NCBI GenBank assembly: GCA_965261915.1
Contig: CBDHDW010000013.1
Location: forward strand, 1,240,001-1,304,000
From: JAIBDK01 sp965261915
GTDB lineage: Bacteria; Pseudomonadota; Gammaproteobacteria; Arenicellales; Poriferihabitantaceae
DNA: 64,000 bases
Direction: 5' to 3'
Within the stretch, counting starts at the first letter, position 1. Every line of letters begins with the position of its first letter. The notes under the pieces are model-generated. The model had not been told where the DNA came from. It saw nothing but the letters and a program-made list of their open reading frames with translations, and searched no databases. Positions 53,965 through 62,530 of this stretch are shown piece after piece. A program made the position numbers and the translations under genes.

Positions 53965-55170
53965 TCACATGAAAGGTTTCAGGTCGATTTCGGAATTGCC
54001 GACAGCTACCTTGTCAACAGATTTACTGGCTTCGATAATACGTTTGCCAATCATGTATCCGCGCGGGTCGTTCATTGCGTCTACCGCCAACAACTGGTCG
54101 CCACTGTAATACCAAAACGAGATCATCCGGTTTTTGTTGCCCCTGCGTGTCACCACATCATCATAGCCGGTGTTGAGGCCTGCGATTTGCAACTTCACAT
54201 CGAACTGGTCCGACCAGAACCATGGCTTGGCTACGTACTCTTTACCTGCACCCATAATATTTTCAGCCACTACTTCGGCCTGATCAATCGCGTTGGGCAC
54301 GCTTTCCAGGCGAATACGTGTGCCCTGATACGGAAACGACGCACAATCGCCGGCCGCCCATATGTTCGCCGCAGAGGTACGACCCTGCGTATCGGTTTTG
54401 ATCCCGTTGTCGATTTCGATCCCTGCCGCTTCAGCGAGCGTAATGTCAGGCACAATGCCCATGCCGACAATGGCAAAATCGATATCAAGACTGGTTCCGT
54501 CAGTCAGTTTGGCACCAGTAACACGGTCTTCGCCCACTAAGTGATTCAAGCCCACACCTTCGATAATGCTTACCCCTCTGGAGGTGTGAAGAGTGCGAAA
54601 ATAGTCTGAGGTTTGCGTGCAGGCGACGCGTTTCAAAATTCGATGTGCCATTTCAACAAGTGTAACCTTTAACCTCTTGGATGCAGCCACGGCCGCTGCT
54701 TCCAGCCCGATATATCCGCCACCGATAATCAGCACATGTTTACCATCGTCAAATTCTGATGCCATCGCATCGACATCCGCCAAACCCCGTACTACATAAA
54801 CGCCGTCCAGCGCGCCGCCGAGTGCTGGGGGCAGATAGCGCGGAGTAGAGCCTGTAGTCAGAGCCAGATAATCATAAGATATAGTTTCTTCGTCAATTCG
54901 GATTGTATGGGCTTGGATATCGATACTTGAAACAGTTTCGCCAGTACGCAATATGATCCCGTTTTCTGCGTAAAACGCTTCTGGCTTGAGATACAGGCGT
55001 TCTAAATCCATCTCGCCTAGTAAGTATTTTTTAGACAAAGGAGGCCGCTGGTAGGGTGGCGCGGTTTCCGCACCTATCAACGTAATCTCGCCCTCAAAAC
55101 CAAGGTTACGCAGCTTAACTACTAATGAACTGCCAGCTTGCCCCGCACCTACAACTACAATATGCGACAT
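53965..55170 (-). CDS. FAD-dependent ferredoxin--NAD(+) reductase of an oxygenase system
   Basis: This 401-residue protein has two Rossmann motifs (VVVGAGQAGSSLVVKLR at the start for FAD, LIIGGGYIGLEAAAVA in the middle for NAD) and the FAD-binding IWAAGDCASFP. It has PPYQRPPLSKKYL, typical of rubredoxin/ferredoxin reductases such as those of Rieske and P450 systems. With the 2Fe-2S ferredoxin and the Rieske oxygenase in the same cluster, it would complete a three-component oxygenase. It is separated from the ferredoxin by a dead XRE regulator gene, so it may have its own promoter. Confidence 0.9.
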   Translation of the reverse strand: MSHIVVVGAGQAGSSLVVKLRNLGFEGEITLIGAETAPPYQRPPLSKKYLLGEMDLERLYLKPEAFYAENGIILRTGETVSSIDIQAHTIRIDEETISYDYLALTTGSTPRYLPPALGGALDGVYVVRGLADVDAMASEFDDGKHVLIIGGGYIGLEAAAVAASKRLKVTLVEMAHRILKRVACTQTSDYFRTLHTSRGVSIIEGVGLNHLVGEDRVTGAKLTDGTSLDIDFAIVGMGIVPDITLAEAAGIEIDNGIKTDTQGRTSAANIWAAGDCASFPYQGTRIRLESVPNAIDQAEVVAENIMGAGKEYVAKPWFWSDQFDVKLQIAGLNTGYDDVVTRRGNKNRMISFWYYSGDQLLAVDAMNDPRGYMIGKRIIEASKSVDKVAVGNSEIDLKPFM

Positions 55171-55230
55171 GATAAATGTCCTCCATGAATTTTTGGCACA
55201 AGGCCATTAGCAATCTATATAAGAGCGATA

Positions 55231-55543
55231 TCAACACCATTTAAGACGATACGTTTTGTGAGCCGTATGTACGCACATTGCGTAATTCCTCAAAACTGCG
55301 AAAAAAGTGCGAATCGGTACGCTGAACGTTTTTGATGACATTTGAAGCGTCGTTAACGATGCAGATGTACTTCCATTTTCGATTCTGGATATCATACTTG
55401 GAGAAAGCCCCGAGTATTTTGCCAAATCAACAATTGACATGTCACGACGCTGACGTTGTGCTTTCACTTCATATCCAATTAAGACTTCCAGTTTTGGAGC
55501 GAAGTATTTTTTGTAATTGGTGTCTCTTTTTGAAAGAAATCAT
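55231..55543 (-). pseudogene. XRE-family transcriptional regulator, frameshifted and truncated
   Basis: A helix-turn-helix segment like XRE-cupin regulators is clear: LEVLIGYEVKAQRQRR, then LAKYSGLSPSMISRIENGST. The reading frame is lost upstream (a stop follows the possible ATG at 55543 in that frame) and shifts again after SVPIRTFF, where another frame continues as RSFEELRNV and stops. The cupin domain is absent. It was probably the cluster's own regulator; if so, its genes may now be constitutive or silent. Confidence 0.75.
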
Positions 55544-55605
55544 CTCAAGGCCTCTATTGATATAATCATTGCGGGCCCCACAACACACCCCAAGTTGACA
55601 TTGGA

Positions 55606-55929
55606 TTACCCTTGCGTTTGCGGGGTGCGAACCTGCAGACCATCATGATGTGCAGTTAGCGTTATTTGACACGATAGGCGGGACGCATCGTTGGTTTCAG
55701 CAGCGGCAAATTCAAGCATGTCGGCTTCCATTTCGCTACGCGGGCCTACCTTGTTGCCCCAATCGTCTGCGATATAGACGTGACAGGTGGCACAGGCACA
55801 GGCACCGCCACAGTCAGCAGCGATGGCGTCAATCCCAGCATTACGGGCGCCTTCCATCAGGGTCATGCCCTCTGCAATATCTATTTCGGAAGATTGTCCA
55901 GAATGATCAATAAAAGTTACTTTCGGCAT
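55606..55929 (-). CDS. [2Fe-2S] ferredoxin, adrenodoxin type
   Basis: This 107-residue ferredoxin has the four cysteine ligands in DCGGACACATCHVYI and SRLSCQI and the usual beta-grasp start (KVTFIDHSGQSSEID). The adrenodoxin class serves P450s and Rieske oxygenases. The start is either ATG 55929 or GTG 55935. The GTG overlaps the amidase stop as GTGA, in keeping with the coupling along this operon. It probably passes electrons from the reductase at 53965-55170 to the Rieske oxygenase. Confidence 0.92.
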   Translation of the reverse strand: MPKVTFIDHSGQSSEIDIAEGMTLMEGARNAGIDAIAADCGGACACATCHVYIADDWGNKVGPRSEMEADMLEFAAAETNDASRLSCQITLTAHHDGLQVRTPQTQG

Positions 55930-55931
55930 TT

Positions 55932-57242
55932 TCACGGTTTCTTAGCTGTAGCTAATTGTTGCTCTTGCAAAATCTTAGACAGCCATCTTGCTATCTGCAG
56001 CAAATGAGCGTCATTACCTTTACGTCCGATCAATTGGAAACCTAGTGGTAATTGGTTGGGACCAACTCCAAAAGGTATAGCTACGCAGGGGAGTTGCAGA
56101 AGGTTCCAGGCTCGGCTGAAGAGCGGATCACCAGTTGCTTCCAATCCTTCGGGCGCTTCGCCTGGAGCGGAGGGCACAAGAATTGCATCGCACTCTTGAA
56201 ACATCACATCTAGCATTGCATTTGCTTTATCTCGGTTTGTAAGGGCCACATGATACTGTGCTTTATTGATTTTTTGCCCACCTTCAATCAGGGTGGCAAA
56301 CTGGGAACTGATTTGGTCGCGATGGTTGTTATACTCATGGGATCGTACCTGCGCGGTTTCATAGCCCATCACGGTTTTTTGAACTTCGGTCAATTCGGCA
56401 AAAAGTGGTGGATGGGACAATTCTCCGATCTCTGCCCCTGTTTTGGCAATCATCTGCATGGCGCGTGTACACGCATCACGCATTTCGATACTTCCGTCCC
56501 ACCAATGCGGGCCGCGCATCAGACTTATACGGGGAAGATCATCGTTGAAGTCTACCGGCTCTGGCAGGAGTGTTCCTGTCAATAAAGAACGTGCCAGCAC
56601 AAGATCCTGAACGTCTCGTGCCAGCACGCCAAGTGTGTCAAGGCTGGAAGAAAGAGCCATGACATTCGTAAGATCAAAAGCCCCAATGGTTGGCTTAAAC
56701 GCAGTCACACCGCAATAAGCCGCAGGGCGAATGAGCGAAGCTGCGGTTTGTGAGCCGAAGGCCAGCGGTGCCATATAATCGGCCACGGCTGCGGCAGATC
56801 CTGAAGATGATCCCCCTGGTGTATGGGCGAGATTATGGGGGTTAGCTGTTTTTCCGGGGCGGAAATAGGCAAATTCTGTAGTGACAGTTTTGCCAATCGG
56901 AATCGCGCCCGCATCCAGAAACGCCTGCACGCAGGCGGCGTTCTGATCGGGCTGGCGTTCCGCATAAATGTCGCTACCCCAGCTTGTCGGCATATCATCG
57001 GTATCGATGATGTCCTTGATTACAAAAGGCACTCCGTGCAGTGGGCCTTTTGGTTCTTGCTTATCCGCTGCTTTGGCACGTACCATAGCCCGCTCTATGT
57101 CGAGATAGACAAAAGCCCCGACTGTGGGTTCACGCTCGGCAATCCGCGTCAGATGGGCAGTCATCACGGTGCTTGGGGTCGCCTCGCCCGTCTGGATTTG
57201 ACGGGCGATCTCCGTTGCGCTGAAATGGTTAAGTGCACTCAT
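55932..57242 (-). CDS. Amidase-signature family hydrolase
   Basis: This 436-residue protein has the triad Lys in VPFVIKDIIDT, the loop HTPGGSSSGSAAAVADYMA, and the nucleophile region SQTAASLIRPAAYCG. The usual TDTGGSIR-like text is here SQTAASLIR; Ser is kept, but Gly-Gly is replaced by Ala-Ala, as in some amidases of the allophanate/aryl-amide type. It overlaps the DUF1116 gene by 4 bases (ATGA). In this operon it probably cleaves an amide or ureido intermediate. It is not close to the other amidase in the window (11883-13316). Confidence 0.9.
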   Translation of the reverse strand: MSALNHFSATEIARQIQTGEATPSTVMTAHLTRIAEREPTVGAFVYLDIERAMVRAKAADKQEPKGPLHGVPFVIKDIIDTDDMPTSWGSDIYAERQPDQNAACVQAFLDAGAIPIGKTVTTEFAYFRPGKTANPHNLAHTPGGSSSGSAAAVADYMAPLAFGSQTAASLIRPAAYCGVTAFKPTIGAFDLTNVMALSSSLDTLGVLARDVQDLVLARSLLTGTLLPEPVDFNDDLPRISLMRGPHWWDGSIEMRDACTRAMQMIAKTGAEIGELSHPPLFAELTEVQKTVMGYETAQVRSHEYNNHRDQISSQFATLIEGGQKINKAQYHVALTNRDKANAMLDVMFQECDAILVPSAPGEAPEGLEATGDPLFSRAWNLLQLPCVAIPFGVGPNQLPLGFQLIGRKGNDAHLLQIARWLSKILQEQQLATAKKP

Positions 57243-58432
57243 CCTTCAAGGGCTTTCATTGCAGCGGCAAAAGGGGTGACAGGCATATCATAAATGCCAC
57301 CACCCAGTCGGCCAGCAGTACCATCACGGTCGAGAATGCCAAGGCTGATCACGGGGCCTGCCCCTTCGGCCACAGCTCCGCGTGCGGTTGATCCCAACTG
57401 GATGTCTAGGCTTTGGAAGTAGGGGTGCGCCCCCACAGATAGGCCTGAAGTGCGGGCACGGGTGTTATCTGGCAAATAAGCGCCCAGTCCAGATTTCTGT
57501 TCAGGCGACAGCTCGATCGCCATAGCACCCAGACCAAAAGCTTCAACCACAGCACTGTCGCCGATAGCGCCTAGGGCACGATCGGTTGGCAAATCAACAT
57601 CAAATTTCCCTTTGGGTGAATCCGCAGGAACGGTAAACCATTGTCCCGGCAACCCGGATATCTGGATGCCAACTTCGCGGCCATTGCCGCCCGCCGCAGT
57701 CACAAAACTAGAACCTTCAATACCTTCGGCTAATTTCATCATACATTTTGTTGCCGCCATCCAGAGGTTTAGAAACAGGCTAGGTGAACTGTGTATAAAT
57801 TCCAGCACGTCCTCATCAGTGATACCACCCGGAGTCCGATCTTTAAGTTCGGCAATCAGAGCCTCGGCGGCCACTGGGGTGCGACCATGACAATCATCCC
57901 CGCCCGCCAGACCAACCACGGCCAAAGGTACCAAGGCGATACCTTCGGCAATGCCACCCTGAAGTACGTCCAAAAATCGTGTATTCAACCAACGAATATG
58001 ATCAACCACGGCTGTGGATCGCAAACCCAGTCGCATGGCTGGGCGCGATCCTGCGTTAATCGGCGCATAAACGCACTGTGCGCCACACCATGCATCATAG
58101 ATGGTATGCAATGGCATAGAGGCACTGACCACTGCGGCCAAGGGGGTCACTACATCATGGTCTTGCGCAGGCTGTAATATAATCTCACCTGCCATGATCA
58201 TCGCCTCAGCCTGATCAAAATCACGCGCGATCCCTTCATAGACGGCGGCAACACAGGCCGAGTTTAAAATCGGAGCAGTGGTTTGATCCACGGATGCAAA
58301 TGCAGGCCCTGCATGTAGCAATGTATTTTGAGAAAGACCCCAGGCATCCGCCGCCGTATTAAAGCGGTTCCAAACAGGTTGCGTTACTATAGCTTTGTCA
58401 AAAGCGAGTTGGTCGGTTGGGTCAAGTGTCAT
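57239..58432 (-). CDS. DUF1116 protein, AllG (YlbE)-like
   Basis: This 397-residue protein aligns with E. coli AllG (formerly YlbE): LLHAGPAFASVDQTTAPI, ASMPLHTIYDAWCGAQCVYAP, GGDDCHGRTPVAAEALIAEL, and IGDSAVVEAFGLGAMAI match DUF1116 blocks. AllG is one of three subunits of oxamate carbamoyltransferase (AllF-AllG-AllH) in allantoin breakdown. No AllF or AllH homologue is in this operon, so the role may differ. ATG 58432 overlaps the preceding stop (ATGA). The longer frame from 58456 lies in the upstream gene. Confidence 0.85.
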   Translation of the reverse strand: MTLDPTDQLAFDKAIVTQPVWNRFNTAADAWGLSQNTLLHAGPAFASVDQTTAPILNSACVAAVYEGIARDFDQAEAMIMAGEIILQPAQDHDVVTPLAAVVSASMPLHTIYDAWCGAQCVYAPINAGSRPAMRLGLRSTAVVDHIRWLNTRFLDVLQGGIAEGIALVPLAVVGLAGGDDCHGRTPVAAEALIAELKDRTPGGITDEDVLEFIHSSPSLFLNLWMAATKCMMKLAEGIEGSSFVTAAGGNGREVGIQISGLPGQWFTVPADSPKGKFDVDLPTDRALGAIGDSAVVEAFGLGAMAIELSPEQKSGLGAYLPDNTRARTSGLSVGAHPYFQSLDIQLGSTARGAVAEGAGPVISLGILDRDGTAGRLGGGIYDMPVTPFAAAMKALEG

Positions 58433-59055
58433 GTACCCTCCGGTGGAATAACCCATGTTTCTGAGAAGTATAAAAAGGCTGTTGTGGTTTCAAAGCCAGC
58501 CTGTACCCGTTGTCCAACTGCCCCAGGCAAAGCCTGACCGTTGACAATGATTTGGGCATCCTGCGCGGGCACCAACACGGTGTACATCGTGTGTTCACCT
58601 GTCCCGACCTGATCCGGCGTCAATTCCAATGCTCGGGGTGGCTCTAAACCCTCCCAAACCAGTTCAACCGTGATGCCACCGCCCGAGATGGTTTCGGTAT
58701 ACCGATGACCCATAGGGTCACCTGTTGTGCGTACGACCTGTGCGCCGATCTCAGGCAGGGTGTCAAAGGCGGGTGCATTGGCAAAGGCTGCCAACTTGCC
58801 GATGAAGCTATGCTTGAGAAAGGTGGTCAGCGCAGGGTTGTCACTGAGAATAACATTTGGTGCTTGGGGGCTGTCTTCTATCGCGTTAGGTGTCCCGTAT
58901 AAAAGCAGGATCTGTCCCTGTCCCACAGAGGACCAAGCGACCCGAAAGAACAGTGCCATGCTGGCAAAGCTGCTGTCGGCGTTCTTGAGAATAATTCCTG
59001 GATTTTCGCCAGTCCAGTCGACGACGCCGGGGGTAATTGGTTCGTTCAAAGGCAT
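58429..59055 (-). CDS. Unrecognised family, paralogue B of a tandem pair
   Basis: This 208-residue soluble protein has no domain I recognise. It shares the blocks VDWTGENPGIILK, ALFFRV, the RYTETISGGGITVELVW stretch, EHTMYTV, and FLYFSETWVIP with the adjacent gene at 59055-59690, so the two arose by duplication. The predicted structure is beta-rich, ending with an aromatic strand. The start ATG 59055 overlaps the stop of paralogue A (TGATG). The two could form a heterodimer. The operon context suggests a role in turnover of the Rieske-oxygenase substrate, but nothing in the sequence shows a catalytic site. Confidence 0.75.
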   Translation of the reverse strand: MPLNEPITPGVVDWTGENPGIILKNADSSFASMALFFRVAWSSVGQGQILLLYGTPNAIEDSPQAPNVILSDNPALTTFLKHSFIGKLAAFANAPAFDTLPEIGAQVVRTTGDPMGHRYTETISGGGITVELVWEGLEPPRALELTPDQVGTGEHTMYTVLVPAQDAQIIVNGQALPGAVGQRVQAGFETTTAFLYFSETWVIPPEGT

Positions 59056-59690
59056 CAGTTGCTTCCCTCTGTTTGCGGGGTGACCCAAGTCTCCGAGAAC
59101 GCTAGGAAAGCGGTGGACATGGTGCGGCCAAAGAACGGGCGATCCGAGACCTCGCCTTTCAAGGAGGTGCCGTTGATCTTAATCTGTGCCTGTTTGGCTT
59201 CAAGAAAGACGGAATACATCTCGTGTTCCTTAGTGGCAGAGTTTTCCTTGGTCACTTCAACTGGAATGGGTGGTCCCATGTCATGCCATATCATTTCCAG
59301 TGTCACACCAGATCCCCGCAGGGTTTCGCTGTATCGTGATTTCAGATCACCAGGGCGTTTCTCGACGCTGTCACAATCCAGCCAACTCATCGCTGCAAGC
59401 CCAGATTGGCCAATAAAAGTTGGCATTTTAGTCACCCAACCCTCAATAATCCATCGCATCATGCGCTGGTTGTCTGTCATGATAAAGTTAGGCACATCGG
59501 GCCAGCCTTTGGCCTCTTCGGGTGCGCCTAAAACTATAGCCGCGTTACCGCGTCCATAAGGGGATAGCACCACCCGAAAAAACAAGGCGAGCGTGGAATA
59601 CTGCGCGTCACTTGTATTTTCCTTCAGGTAGATGCCCGGGTTTTCCCCAGACCAATCAACTCGCCCTGGATTTATGGCTGTTCTGCTCAT
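59055..59690 (-). CDS. Unrecognised family, paralogue A of a tandem pair
   Basis: This 211-residue soluble protein is related to the next gene (58429-59055) over most of its length, with shared blocks VDWSGENPGIYLK, TLALFFRVVLSPYGRG, RYSETLRGSGVTLEMIW, EHEMYSVFL, and TAFLAFSETWVTP. No signal peptide or membrane helix is present. ATG 59690 overlaps the Rieske stop (ATGA). I do not know a described family with these motifs. The pair sits between the Rieske oxygenase and the DUF1116 gene. Confidence 0.75.
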   Translation of the reverse strand: MSRTAINPGRVDWSGENPGIYLKENTSDAQYSTLALFFRVVLSPYGRGNAAIVLGAPEEAKGWPDVPNFIMTDNQRMMRWIIEGWVTKMPTFIGQSGLAAMSWLDCDSVEKRPGDLKSRYSETLRGSGVTLEMIWHDMGPPIPVEVTKENSATKEHEMYSVFLEAKQAQIKINGTSLKGEVSDRPFFGRTMSTAFLAFSETWVTPQTEGSN

Positions 59691-61045
59691 GCCCAACTCG
59701 CCTCATACTTTTTCAATTCATCAATGATAAATTGATTGCGATCAGAGATGGGTTGTTCATCACCTGCCCGGAATATTTCACCAACTTTGAAGGAGATTTC
59801 TTTCAAAACAGCGCCATCATCACGGCCTTCCTGAACGGGAATGTGCAACATCGTATCACCCGCATAGGTGGGCAGTATACCATCATGGTTATCCGTTGGG
59901 TGGGTCACTGGATTGCCTGCTGCAACCGACCGTACTTCATTGCGCAGCATACGGCGAACCTTGGCGACACCGCGGTCGGTGAAGGACAGATTTTCACGCG
60001 CATGGATATTTTTGGGACCTTGACTGACCCAGGCATCATAATCACCGGGATCGCGTTGGCGCTTCTCGTAAGGTCGGCCGGGATCTTGTCCGTAAAAATC
60101 AGTTTTACCATAACCAACCTGAGATTTGTCCGTCAGACCTTTTGGGTCATCCCCTTCGCGGAAGTGTCGCCATGTCAATACTTGGGTTTCGGTGTCATCA
60201 ATCGGCACCACCCAACGGCTCAGTCCGCAACGACCAAAATAGCGCGGCTTGTCAGGAACCGGAAAATGCGCACCGTTCTGAGTAAAGCTTGGCATCATAT
60301 GATCATGAACACGCAGCCAGACAATATCGTCGACGCGACGCACATTGGTATAAAAATCCCCAAACTTGCCTTCTTGGAATTCGATCATCGGCATTTCCGC
60401 AAAAGCATCAATAAATTGAATACGCGCGGCCAACGTGTGCAGGTAAACCACGTGAAACGGATCCCAAGCGTTTTCCATCACCTGCAGCCAGTTGCAGGGA
60501 GATTTAATCAACGACGGCAGCATCTCGTCGCCGTCTTCGTTATAGGTATCCATCACTGGGAACGGTGGCATCGTATCTTTTGGCCCCATATAGGCAAATG
60601 CCAATCCCTTATATTCGATCACCGGATAGGCTCCAAGGCAGGCTTTTTTCTTGACTTGAGATGCAGACGGTTCACAAGGGGTTTCTTTGATGGTTCCATC
60701 TAGCCCATATTTCCAACCGTGATAGGAACAACGAATGCCACCAGGCTCAATGATGCCAAATTCAAGGCTCATATTGCGGTGTGCACAATGCAGATGCGTC
60801 AATCCTAACTTGCCTTCTCCAGGTTCGCGGAACATCACAAGATCTTCGCCCAAAATACGGAGACGATAAGGAAGGTCGCCAATCTGATCGGTCATGGCAA
60901 CGGGCATCCAGAAACGACGCATATATTCACCACAAGCCGTACCAGGCCCAACTTCGCTTAGTTCCGGATCAGGTTGCTGGCTCCACACGTCTTGTTTATC
61001 ATGACCGCGAAAATCACCAGTAGGTATATCAAAAGGACTATCCAT
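59687..61045 (-). CDS. Rieske non-heme iron oxygenase, alpha subunit
   Basis: This 452-residue protein has a Rieske [2Fe-2S] site (HCAHRNMSLEFG with Cys and His, then IRCSYHGWKYGLDG with Cys and His; residues about 72-106) and the mononuclear iron site DPFHVVYLHT. The layout is that of single-component-type alpha subunits such as phthalate and vanillate oxygenases, which hydroxylate or O/N-demethylate. There is no small beta subunit. ATG 61045 is chosen; the frame opens four codons earlier at a TTG. The cluster's ferredoxin and reductase would supply electrons. It is followed by the twin unknown genes. Confidence 0.93.
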   Translation of the reverse strand: MDSPFDIPTGDFRGHDKQDVWSQQPDPELSEVGPGTACGEYMRRFWMPVAMTDQIGDLPYRLRILGEDLVMFREPGEGKLGLTHLHCAHRNMSLEFGIIEPGGIRCSYHGWKYGLDGTIKETPCEPSASQVKKKACLGAYPVIEYKGLAFAYMGPKDTMPPFPVMDTYNEDGDEMLPSLIKSPCNWLQVMENAWDPFHVVYLHTLAARIQFIDAFAEMPMIEFQEGKFGDFYTNVRRVDDIVWLRVHDHMMPSFTQNGAHFPVPDKPRYFGRCGLSRWVVPIDDTETQVLTWRHFREGDDPKGLTDKSQVGYGKTDFYGQDPGRPYEKRQRDPGDYDAWVSQGPKNIHARENLSFTDRGVAKVRRMLRNEVRSVAAGNPVTHPTDNHDGILPTYAGDTMLHIPVQEGRDDGAVLKEISFKVGEIFRAGDEQPISDRNQFIIDELKKYEASWA

Positions 61046-61057
61046 CGTTGTCTCCAA

Positions 61058-62530
61058 TCATTTGCTGGTTGTAGGAAATGGGTCTGGTACCGGGGCCGTC
61101 CCCGTCCAAATCGATTTCGTTTGTAGAAAATCTTTCACCGCATCGGGCCCCAGCTCGCGCCCATAACCCGACAATTTTATACCGCCTATGGGTGAGTTCG
61201 GGTCCACATTGCGATAGTGGTTGATGTACACGGTGCCGGCCTTGATCTGATCAGCAACTCGCGAAGCTTTAGTCTGATCAACCGACCAAACACCCGCAGC
61301 TAATCCATAGTCGCTGTCATTCGCCAAAGCGATTGCTTCTTCTTCGGTTTCAAAACAAGTTATAGCTAGCACGGGGCCAAACACCTCTTCGCGCCAAAGC
61401 CGCATGTTTGGAGTCACCTGGTCAAAGACCGTCGGGCCGACATAAAACCCTATTCGATCACCTGCGGTTTTTACTCCGTCCAACAAACACCGCGCACCAT
61501 CTGATTTGGCTTGAGCAATCATCGATCTGACTTTGTGAAGATGTGGCTCATTAGCCAAAGGCGCAACTTGCGTATCGGGGCTCATTGGGTCGCCCATCCG
61601 TAAGGATTTAGCTTTGGCAACAATACGATCAACAGTTGTATCACGTATGGATGCTTCAACAATAAGGCGTGACCCAGCAACACAGGTTTGACCGTTTGAA
61701 AGAAAAATCCCTGACAAAACTCCGTTCACAGTACTCTCTATTTCCGCATCGGCAAACACAACCTGAGGGGACTTGCCGCCTAGCTCCAACGTGGTTGGTA
61801 TAACACCAGCCGAAGCGGCCTCGGCCACTTTACGTCCTCCAAAATCCGACCCAGTAAAAGTTACTTTACGTGTCAACGAATGGCGCACCAAGGCTTCACC
61901 TACCTCATGACCGAGCCCCGTAACCACATTTAAAACTCCTGCAGGCAATCCAGCTTCATGGGCCATTGCTGCAAATTCTAAAGTAGAGGCCGATGTCATT
62001 TCCGATGGCTTTACAACAACCGTATTGCCTGCCGCCAATGCAGGTGCTAACTTCCACGCCAATATCATCAGTGGTGAATTCCATGGCGTAATCGCAACCA
62101 CAACTCCGTAGGGCAAATAATCCGTTACGCTGGTGACACCTGCAACAGCGTTGTCCTGTGCTTCAACCGTCAGTTTACGCGCTTCGTTCGTGAAATGTCG
62201 ATACCAAGTATGCAACCCACTGAACTGCCCCCGAACTTCTGTAATCCGTTTACCATTATCGCGCACTTCGGCCTCGACCAACTCTTCCCAACGCGCCTCA
62301 AGGACATCTGCAAGACGATCCAATATGTCCGCACGTGCATTTGTATCAGCATCAGCCCAAGTCCCCTTGCGAAACGCCTGATCTGCAGACTTTATAGCCG
62401 CATCTGCATCCAAAGCAGTCCCACGCAAAACTTGCGACCACACCCGCCCATTAGCCGGATCGATGCTGTCCAACACCTCACCAATTGCAGGCGTGAACTG
62501 ACCGTCGATGAAATGAGTATAATGTTTCAC
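61058..62530 (-). CDS. NAD(P)-dependent aldehyde dehydrogenase
   Basis: This 490-residue protein is of the general aldehyde dehydrogenase type. It has the NAD-binding TPWNSPLMILAWKLAPALAAGN, VVKPSEMTS, FTGSDFGGRK, the catalytic Glu in TTLELGGKSPQVV, and the Cys in FLSNGQTCVAGSR. The ending SPIGGIKLSGYGRELGPD is standard. The start is a GTG at 62530 that overlaps the deacylase stop (GTGA). The Rieske gene begins 12 bases after its stop. It would oxidise an aldehyde from the oxygenase or deacylase step. Confidence 0.95.
   Translation of the reverse strand: MKHYTHFIDGQFTPAIGEVLDSIDPANGRVWSQVLRGTALDADAAIKSADQAFRKGTWADADTNARADILDRLADVLEARWEELVEAEVRDNGKRITEVRGQFSGLHTWYRHFTNEARKLTVEAQDNAVAGVTSVTDYLPYGVVVAITPWNSPLMILAWKLAPALAAGNTVVVKPSEMTSASTLEFAAMAHEAGLPAGVLNVVTGLGHEVGEALVRHSLTRKVTFTGSDFGGRKVAEAASAGVIPTTLELGGKSPQVVFADAEIESTVNGVLSGIFLSNGQTCVAGSRLIVEASIRDTTVDRIVAKAKSLRMGDPMSPDTQVAPLANEPHLHKVRSMIAQAKSDGARCLLDGVKTAGDRIGFYVGPTVFDQVTPNMRLWREEVFGPVLAITCFETEEEAIALANDSDYGLAAGVWSVDQTKASRVADQIKAGTVYINHYRNVDPNSPIGGIKLSGYGRELGPDAVKDFLQTKSIWTGTAPVPDPFPTTSK

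Noticed and set aside
59612..60703. A 363-codon open frame on the plus strand opposite the Rieske gene
   Set aside because: It lacks any family motif, and the minus strand carries clear Rieske and iron-site motifs over the same bases.
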